The notes beneath the pieces are model-generated. The model saw only the letters and a list, made by a program, of their open reading frames with translations, searched no databases and was not told the DNA's origin. A program made the position numbers and the translations under genes. DNA of 64,000 nucleotides, from contig NZ_CP031264.1 of assembly GCF_003258605.2 (NCBI RefSeq), forward strand, positions 6,068,232 through 6,132,231, read 5' to 3'. Of the stretch, positions 58,100-64,000 are shown one piece after another; within the stretch, counting starts at the first letter, position 1; each line of letters opens with the position of its first letter. The stretch comes from Peterkaempfera bronchialis. Lineage in GTDB: Bacteria; Actinomycetota; Actinomycetes; Streptomycetales; Streptomycetaceae.

Positions 58100-59044
58100 A
58101 TGGACGTACCGCCGCCGACCCCTCAGCTCCCGCCGCCCGCTTCGCCCGCCGCCGCCCGCAACCCGGTGGGGGCGCATGTGCCGGTGGCCGGACGGGGACT
58201 GGTGGGAACGGGCCTGGCGTACGCGCGGAAGACCGGTGCCGAGGCGGTGCAGGTCTTCGTCGCCAACCCGCGCGGCTGGGCCACCCCGGCGGGCGACCCG
58301 GCGCAGGACGCGGCGTTCCGGGAGAGGTGCGCCCACGAGGGCGTACCGGCCTTTGTGCACGCCCCCTACCTGATCAACTTCGGCTCGGACAATGCGACGA
58401 CCCGTGAGCGGTCCACCGCCTCGCTGCGCCACTCGCTGCTGCGGGCGCACGCCATCGGCGCGCTCGGCGTCGTGGTGCACACCGGCTCGGCGGTGGGCAC
58501 CGCACCGGGCGGCGGCTCGCGCTACGCGGAGGCGATGGCGCAGGTCCGGGAGGATGTACGGCCGCTGCTGGACGAGTTGGACCGGCTGGGCGAGGATGCG
58601 CCCCGGCTGCTGCTGGAGCCCACTGCGGGCCAGGGGCGCTCGCTCTGCTCCCGGCTGGAGCAACTCGCCGAGTACGCGGACGCGCTGGACCGGCACCCCC
58701 GGGTCGGCGTCTGCCTGGACACCTGCCACGCCTTCGCCGCCGGGCACGACCTGGCGGCGCCGGGCGGGGTGAAGGAGGCGCTGGACCTGCTGGTCGCCGC
58801 CGTCGGCGAGGGGCGGCTGGGACTGATCCACGCCAATGACTCCAAGGACATCGCCGGCGCCCGCAAGGACCGGCACGCCAACATCGGCGCCGGGCACATC
58901 GGCGCCGAGCCCTTCCGGGAGCTGTTCACGCACCCCGCGACGCGCGGCGTCCCGCTGGTCGTGGAGACGCCGGACCACGGGTCCGCAGGGGAGGGCCACG
59001 CGGCCGACGTGGCCCGGCTCAAGGCATTGCGGACGGGGCCCTGA
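58100..59044 (+). CDS. nfo: Endonuclease IV (AP endonuclease)
   Basis: A 314-residue zinc enzyme for abasic-site repair. The barrel carries the metal ligands in GAHVPVAGRG, VVVHTGSAVG, RLLLEPTAGQGRSLCS, VGVCLDTCHAFAAGHDL and LGLIHANDSKDIAGARKDRHANIGAGHIG, then PLVVETPDHG. The N-terminal 20 residues are Pro/Ala-rich and variable. An ATG four codons upstream is also possible; neither has a strong ribosome site. Confidence 0.93.
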   Translation: MDVPPPTPQLPPPASPAAARNPVGAHVPVAGRGLVGTGLAYARKTGAEAVQVFVANPRGWATPAGDPAQDAAFRERCAHEGVPAFVHAPYLINFGSDNATTRERSTASLRHSLLRAHAIGALGVVVHTGSAVGTAPGGGSRYAEAMAQVREDVRPLLDELDRLGEDAPRLLLEPTAGQGRSLCSRLEQLAEYADALDRHPRVGVCLDTCHAFAAGHDLAAPGGVKEALDLLVAAVGEGRLGLIHANDSKDIAGARKDRHANIGAGHIGAEPFRELFTHPATRGVPLVVETPDHGSAGEGHAADVARLKALRTGP

Positions 59045-59119
59045 CCGGCTGTCGGTGCCGGTTGCTATGGTTCGGGTCGCTCGGTCTGTACAGCACGCAA
59101 GGAACGGGGGGAGTGGGCC

Positions 59120-60244
59120 ATGGGCCTGATGGACCGCATCCGCGGGGAGTTCATCGACATCGTCGAGTGGACCGACGACAGCAGGGACACCATCGTCTGG
59201 CGCTTCCCGCGCTATGAGAACGAGATCAAGATGGGCGCCAAGCTCATCGTGCGGGAGTCCCAGGTCGCGGTCTTCGTCAACGAGGGTCAGATCGCCGACG
59301 TCTTCACGCCCGGCACCTACACCCTGGAGACGCAGAACCTGCCGCTGCTGGCCACCCTGAAGGGCTGGAAGTACGGCTTCCACTCGCCCTTCAAGGCCGA
59401 GGTGTACTTCGTCACCACCCGGCAGTTCACCGACATGAAGTGGGGCACGCAGAACCCCGTCATCGTCCGCGACGCCGAGTTCGGCATGGTGCGGCTGCGG
59501 GCCTTCGGCGCCTTCGCCGCCCGGGTGGTGGACCCCGCCGCGCTGCTGCGCGAACTGGCCGGGACCGATCCGCAGTTCCGCACCGAGGAGGTGCAGGAGT
59601 ACCTGCGGCAGCTGATCGTCGGCCGGCTCTCCAACGCCCTGGCCACCGCCGGGGTGCCGATGCTGGACCTGGCCACCCGGCAGGACGAGATCGGCGCCCG
59701 ACTGGCCGGCGTCCTCACCGAGGAGCTGGCCTCGGTCGGCATCGCGGTGCCCAAGTTCATCATCGAGAACATCTCGCTGCCGCCCGAGGTCGAGGCCGCC
59801 ATCGACACCCGCTCGCGGATGGGCATCGCGGGCAACCTGGACCAGTACACCCAGTTCCAGGCCGCCAATGCGATCGGCGACGCCGCCCGCAACCCCGGCG
59901 GTGGCGCGGGCGAGGGCCTGGGGCTGGGCCTCGGCATGGCGATGGGCCAGCGGATGGCGGCCGGTCTCGCCCCGCAGCAGGCACCCGCGCCCGTTCCCGC
60001 CCCCGCGCCCGCTGCGGGGCCGCCGCCGCTGCCGCAGCAGGAGCAGTGGTTCATCGGCGTCGGCGGCGCCCAGCAGGGCCCGTACGACAGTGCCGCCCTG
60101 GCGGGCCTGGTCGGCGCGGGCACCCTGAACCGGACCACCCTGGTCTGGCAGAACGGCATGTCCGGCTGGCTCCCGGCCGAGCAGGTGCCCGAGGTGAACC
60201 GGCTCTTCGGCAGTGTCCCGCCGCCCCTCCCGCCGCAGGCCTGA
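59120..60244 (+). CDS. SPFH-domain protein with C-terminal GYF_2 domain
   Basis: A 374-residue cytosolic protein. Residues 1-250 match the YdjI/virion-core-like SPFH family: MGLMDRIRGEFIDIVEWTDD, GAKLIVRESQVAVFVNEGQIADVFTPGTYTLET, GWKYGFHSPFKAEVYFV and GVPMLDLATRQDEIGARL. A Gly-rich then Pro/Ala-rich linker follows. The last 55 residues (QWFIGVGGAQQGPYDSAAL, LVWQNGMSGWLPAEQVPEV) are a GYF_2 domain, which usually binds proline-rich peptides. GGGGGAG precedes ATG. It is 16 bases from the next gene and probably works with it at the membrane. Confidence 0.9.
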   Translation: MGLMDRIRGEFIDIVEWTDDSRDTIVWRFPRYENEIKMGAKLIVRESQVAVFVNEGQIADVFTPGTYTLETQNLPLLATLKGWKYGFHSPFKAEVYFVTTRQFTDMKWGTQNPVIVRDAEFGMVRLRAFGAFAARVVDPAALLRELAGTDPQFRTEEVQEYLRQLIVGRLSNALATAGVPMLDLATRQDEIGARLAGVLTEELASVGIAVPKFIIENISLPPEVEAAIDTRSRMGIAGNLDQYTQFQAANAIGDAARNPGGGAGEGLGLGLGMAMGQRMAAGLAPQQAPAPVPAPAPAAGPPPLPQQEQWFIGVGGAQQGPYDSAALAGLVGAGTLNRTTLVWQNGMSGWLPAEQVPEVNRLFGSVPPPLPPQA

Positions 60245-60260
60245 GGGCGGGGGCCACGCC

Positions 60261-61373
60261 ATGACCGACGAACCGGGCACCCCCGCCGAGACCACCACCT
60301 CCCGCTCCTATCCCTGCGAGGCATGCGGGGCCACCGTGGAGTACGCGCCGGGCACCGACGCGCTCCGCTGCCCGTACTGCAAGCACCAGCAGGCGATCGT
60401 CCCGCTGCCCCGGCAGGTGCACGAGCACCCGATCGAGGAGCTGGCGACGCTGCCCGCCAAGCCGCAGTCCGCGCCGGGCCGGACCGCCCAGGTCTTCGTC
60501 TGCCCCGGCTGCCACGCCCGGACCGAGAGCGACACCCTCTCGGTCCGGTGCCAGTTCTGCGCCACCCCGCTGGTGGCGGACGCGGCGGCCACCGAGCGGG
60601 TGGTCCCGGAGGCCGTGGTCCCCTTCGGGCTGGACCGCGACGGAGCCCGCGAGGCGCTGCGCAGCTGGGCCTCCTCCCGCTGGTTCGCCCCCAAGGGGCT
60701 GAAGAAGGTCACCGAGGCGGAGACCTTCAAGGGCAGCTACCTGCCGCACTGGACCTATGACGCGTCCACCGTCTCCGACTACCGGGGCCAGCGCGGCGAG
60801 CACTACTACGTGACCGAGACCCACACCGTCACCGAGAACGGCGAGACCCGCACCGAGACCCGCCAGGTGCAGCACACCCGCTGGCACGCGGCCTCCGGCA
60901 CCGTCTCCCGGGACTTCGACGATGTGCTGGTGGCGGCCACCGGGCATGTGGCCGCCAAGCAGCTGGACAAGCTGACACCCTGGCCGCTGGAGGAGGCGAA
61001 GCCCTACCAGGAGGAGTACCTGGCCGGGTTCCAGACCGTGCGCTACGACATCGAGCCCGAGGAGGGCCTGGAGACGGCCAAGCAGCGGATGGCGCCGGTC
61101 ATCGAGTCCGACTGCCGGTCCGACATCGGCGGCGACGAGCAGCGGGTCTCCTCGGTCGACACCCGCTACTTCGACCTCACCTTCAAGCTGATGCTGCTCC
61201 CGGTGTGGTTCCTCAGCTATCTGCACGCGGGGAAGACCTGGCAGGTGATGGTGAACGCGCGCACCGGCGAGGTGATCGGTGAGCGTCCGTACAGCGCGGG
61301 CAAGATCTTCGCGGCCTCGGTCGCGGCCCTGGCCGTGATCGCGCTGATCGTCTTGCTGGTGGCCCGGAGGTAG
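60261..61373 (+). CDS. Zinc-ribbon protein with C-terminal membrane anchor
   Basis: A 370-residue protein. Two zinc ribbons open it: CEACGATVEY with CPYCKHQQ, and CPGCHARTES with CQFCATPL. The middle (WFAPKGLKKVTEAETFKGSYLPHWTYDASTVSDYRGQRG, then YDIEPEEGLETAKQRM) is conserved in bacterial TFIIB-zinc-ribbon-like proteins of unknown function. The last residues form one helix (FAASVAALAVIALIVLLVARR). Coupled to the SPFH-GYF gene, it probably places a cytosolic zinc-ribbon module at the membrane. Confidence 0.87.
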   Translation: MTDEPGTPAETTTSRSYPCEACGATVEYAPGTDALRCPYCKHQQAIVPLPRQVHEHPIEELATLPAKPQSAPGRTAQVFVCPGCHARTESDTLSVRCQFCATPLVADAAATERVVPEAVVPFGLDRDGAREALRSWASSRWFAPKGLKKVTEAETFKGSYLPHWTYDASTVSDYRGQRGEHYYVTETHTVTENGETRTETRQVQHTRWHAASGTVSRDFDDVLVAATGHVAAKQLDKLTPWPLEEAKPYQEEYLAGFQTVRYDIEPEEGLETAKQRMAPVIESDCRSDIGGDEQRVSSVDTRYFDLTFKLMLLPVWFLSYLHAGKTWQVMVNARTGEVIGERPYSAGKIFAASVAALAVIALIVLLVARR

Positions 61374-61405
61374 CCGGACGGCTGCGTCAGGCCGCCGGGC
61401 AGGGC

Positions 61406-61441
61406 ACCCCGCAGGGCACCCCTCGGGGTGCCCTGCGGGGT
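61406..61441 (+). terminator. Hairpin terminator between convergent genes
   Basis: 17-base perfect arms (61406-61422 and 61425-61441) with a two-base centre are followed by TT. It serves the SPFH/zinc-ribbon operon and possibly the convergent SWIM gene. Confidence 0.87.
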
Positions 61442-61451
61442 TTCCCAGGCG

Positions 61452-63358
61452 TTATGACGGGCCGTCAGCCGACCAGGAGGTGCGGACCACGGCCCGCTCG
61501 GCGGTGGTGAGATGGACGGCGGCGGCCAGCCAGGCGCGGGCGTAGCGGTCCGGCCCCGGGTCGGTCAGGCGGCCGAAGACATCGCGGCCCCGGCGGTCCG
61601 CCTCGGCGGTCAGGGCGGCGGCCAGCCCGGCCGCGACCGGGAAGCCCGTGCGGCGCAGCGCCGCGCCCTGACCGGCCGCCGCTGAACCTCTGCCCGCCTC
61701 GGCCGCCGCGCGGCGGCCCCCGGTGACGGCCAGCTCCACCAGTCGGCGCACCCGCCACAGCGGGGAGTCGGCCAGCGGGTCGAGGCCGGTCGGCGCCTCC
61801 GGAGGCGAGGGGCACTCCGCTGCGGGCGGCAACTGGGCGCCCTGGAGCCGGTCGTACCCCAGGTCCGCGCGGCCGAGCCACTCCTCGGGCAGCCGCAGGG
61901 TCGCGGTGGACCCCGGGACCGGGCCGACCGCGAGCGGGCGCAGGGTGGCGGTCCGGTCCAGGTCGGGGCGGCCCAGCACCCGGAGGTGCAGGCCCGGCCG
62001 GGAGCCGAGCAGCCGCAGATTGGCGGTGTGGGCCAGGTCGGGGTGGTGGGAGGCCGGGGCGAGCCGGACGACGGTGCCGGAGTCGAGCCGGCGGGTGGTC
62101 AAGCGGTCGCCGGAGGCGCCGATGACCAGCAGATCGCAGCCGATCAGTTGCTCCGGACCGCCTCTGCCGCCACCGCCACCGCCACTGCCGTCGCCGCCGT
62201 CGTCGTCCGCCGCAGCGAGGGCGGCGGCGACCGCCTCGGCGGGGGAGCGGGCGAACAGGGCGGCCACCGGCTCGGCCGACCACGGCACACCGGGCACCGG
62301 ATGGGCCCGTACCGAGCGGCCCGCGCCCAGCCGCCCGTCGGGCGAGACCGTGGCGCCGGAGATCAGCAGGCCGCCCCGGGCCAGCTGGGCGTGGTTCAGC
62401 GCGGTGGAGAGGGCGACCGGCGCGGTTGCCGCGCCACGGGCGCGGGCCGGACCGCCGGGCTTCACATCGGCGACGGTGAACCGGCGGCCGTCCTCCGCCA
62501 GCAGATGGGTCACCACGCCGCCATAGCCGGTGGCGCTGATCACCGGCTCCCGGCAGAGGCCGAGCACCCGGAGGGAGCCGCCCGGCCGGTAGTCCCGGCG
62601 GCCGGTGCCCAGCAGCGCCGGGTCGGGGTCGGCGGCGGCCAACCTGGCCGAGACCAGCAGCAGTTCGCGTAGCGCCGCGACCAGGTCGGCGGTGCGGTGG
62701 CCGTCGTACCGGGCCCGGGCCGCCCGCAGGCCCCGCACCGTGCGCAACGCGGCGGCCTCCGCGCGCAGCAGCCCGGCCAGCCGGGCGGTGTGGGCGGCGC
62801 GCAGCAGGTCCGCCTGGAGCACCGCGCCCGCAGCGGGCGCACCGGCGGCGAGGACGGCTGCCGCCGCCGACCAGAGCGCCGAGGCCGCCGCCACCTGGTC
62901 GGCGGTGGGTGGCACGGCTGCGGGGGCGTCGGCGGTCGCGGTGTCCGGTTCGGCCGGGGGTGGGTGGCTGCGGGTTCCGGTTCCGAGGCGGCGGCGACCG
63001 GGCAGGCACCGAGCACGGCGGCGCGGTGCAGACAGCGGGGCGCCAGCAGGCAACTGCACTGCGCTGCCTCCGCGTCGGTGAGCGCGCCGGACGGGCCGGG
63101 CCGCAGGGTGACCACGGCGTCCTCGCCGCAGACGATGCGGACGGTGCCGTCCTCGGCGGCGGTGGGGCTGTCGGCGATGCGCTCGATTGCCGCGTCCAGC
63201 CGCTTGCGCAGCCGTGGGGTGAGCTGTTCCACCGCCTCGGCCAGCACCTGCGGAGAGGCGGGCGGAAGCCACTCGGCCGGAGCGACGGCGGTGTCGGTGT
63301 CGGTGTCGGGGGCGGGGCCGGGGGCGGGGGCGGGGGAGGTGGTCGGGGAAGAGGTCAA
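61452..63358 (-). CDS. SWIM zinc-finger protein, apparent frameshift near 62956-62960
   Basis: The product needs two frames. From a TTG start (GGAG seven bases upstream, TTGA overlap with the vWA gene stop) the first frame gives LTPRLRKRLDAAIERIADSP and the SWIM signature CSCLLAPRCLHRAAVLGACP. Its sense is lost after SEPEPAATHP. The second frame takes over with PPAEPDTATADAPAAVPPTADQ and continues through DYRPGGSLRVLGLCREPVIS, LLISGATVSPDGRLGAGRSVRA and LGYDRLQGAQLPPA to the stop. One missing C in the C5 run would join them. It could be a sequencing error, a real mutation or programmed shifting. Confidence 0.8.
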
Positions 63359-63999
63359 CGGGGTTCTCCGCGGAGGCGTTCGCCCACCCAGCGGGCGAGG
63401 GCGAGCGGGCTGAGGGCGGCGACCGGCATCCCGGCCGCGACGAGCTGCTGGGCGATGGGTACCGAGTAGCGCGGAGCGCCGCCGTCGTCCAGGGCGGCGC
63501 AGCCCAGCAGGTGCACCCCGGAGCCGGCCAGCGAGCGGACCTCGGAGAGCAGCCCGCCCAGCGGGTACCCCTCCTCGAAGTCGCTCACCACCACGACCAG
63601 GGTGCGGCTGGGCACGGTCACCAGGGACCGGGCGTGGGCCAGCCCGGCGGCGATATGGGTGCCGCCGCCGACCCGTACCTCAAGCAGCAGCGAGAGCGGG
63701 TCCGCCACCTGCTCCGTCAGGTCGATCACCCGGGTGGAGAAGGCCAGGAAGTGCGTGGAGAGCGTCTTCACGCCGCCGAGTACGGCGGCGGTCAGCGCCG
63801 ACCACACCACGGACGCCTCCATCGAACCCGAGACGTCCACCACCAGGATCAGCCGCCAGTCGGCCTCCGCACGGGCCCGCGAGGAGAACACCGGCCGCTC
63901 CGGGACGACGACGGTCCGGCCGTCGCCCAGCCTGCGGGCGTGCGCCAGATTGGCCCGCAGCGTACGGGGCAGGTCGAGCCCGCCCCCGGGGCGGCGGGT
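63355..63999 (-). CDS. vWA-domain protein, partial (5' end beyond window)
   Basis: The frame is open to the right edge. The visible 214 residues are the C-terminal vWA domain: TVVVPERPVFSSRARAEADW, then LILVVDVSGSMEASVVWSAL with a DxSxS MIDAS, VRVGGGTHIAAGLAHARSLV with the MIDAS Thr, and VVVVSDFEEGYPLGGLL. In actinobacteria such proteins occur with MoxR AAA ATPases, DUF5682 and SWIM proteins; the SWIM gene downstream, coupled by a TTGA overlap, fits. The upstream partners would lie outside this window. Confidence 0.9.
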   Translation of the reverse strand, partial: TRRPGGGLDLPRTLRANLAHARRLGDGRTVVVPERPVFSSRARAEADWRLILVVDVSGSMEASVVWSALTAAVLGGVKTLSTHFLAFSTRVIDLTEQVADPLSLLLEVRVGGGTHIAAGLAHARSLVTVPSRTLVVVVSDFEEGYPLGGLLSEVRSLAGSGVHLLGCAALDDGGAPRYSVPIAQQLVAAGMPVAALSPLALARWVGERLRGEPR

Positions 64000-64000
64000 C

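Overview
This is a very high G+C actinobacterial chromosome segment. Dense coding, frequent GTG/TTG starts, runs of genes joined by 4-base GTGA/ATGA overlaps, Ser/Thr kinase, LLM-flavin/F420 and ECF-sigma genes all point to Streptomycetaceae (Streptomyces, Kitasatospora or a close relative); the genus cannot be fixed from the window. No rRNA, tRNA, CRISPR array, intact insertion sequence or prophage was seen. All family names come from reading motifs; no database search was run.

Layout. 1-0.4 kb: a truncated conserved gene abuts the C-terminal scrap of a recombinase-like gene. 0.4-1.8 kb: iron-box controlled siderophore ABC ATPase with a GNAT acetyltransferase. 2-10.6 kb: DUF2079 membrane protein, a MarR-linked drug-efflux ABC pair, a membrane-anchored esterase, a Ser/Thr kinase, and a MarR/DHA2-MFS pair with twin operators. 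10.7-24.2 kb: mixed metabolism (isochorismatase-like hydrolase, amidohydrolase, M17-like lipoprotein, GMC oxidase, YchJ, acetate kinase, two LLM oxidoreductases, FUSC protein, cbiZ).

24.3-42.7 kb is the most coherent block. A minus-strand operon encodes cytochrome P450, ferredoxin, ferredoxin reductase, a glutamine-synthetase-like gamma-glutamyl ligase, a leaderless solute-binding protein, two gamma-glutamyl amidohydrolases and an aldehyde dehydrogenase. Next to it lie a Cache-domain protein, a GntR/FCD regulator and a divergent APC permease. Immediately beyond is a second minus-strand operon: GABA-type aminotransferase, semialdehyde dehydrogenase, class III CoA-transferase, glutaryl-CoA dehydrogenase, with a divergent PucR regulator. 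Read together these give a plausible complete route for a cyclic secondary amine or diamine (piperidine, pyrrolidine, cadaverine type): uptake, P450 oxidation, gamma-glutamyl protection, oxidation to the amino acid (5-aminovalerate/GABA), transamination, oxidation to glutarate, CoA activation and glutaryl-CoA breakdown. Substrate and linkage are inference.

42.8-52.2 kb: DUF4032 protein, GH65 phosphorylase with a beta-phosphoglucomutase-like HAD protein, then a three-gene cassette that resembles a bacterial conflict/cell-death module: a small EACC1-like protein, a caspase-TM-solute-binding-vWA protein and an orphan solute-binding lipoprotein. 52.2-64 kb: RluA-type pseudouridine synthase, a one-polypeptide ECF sigma factor/zinc-finger/TM/GH128 fusion, a TetR/MFS pair with five operator-like repeats, endonuclease IV, an SPFH-GYF protein with a zinc-ribbon membrane partner, and a SWIM/vWA pair whose SWIM gene carries an apparent frameshift. 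A recurring oddity is short tandem repeats that start at or span stop codons.
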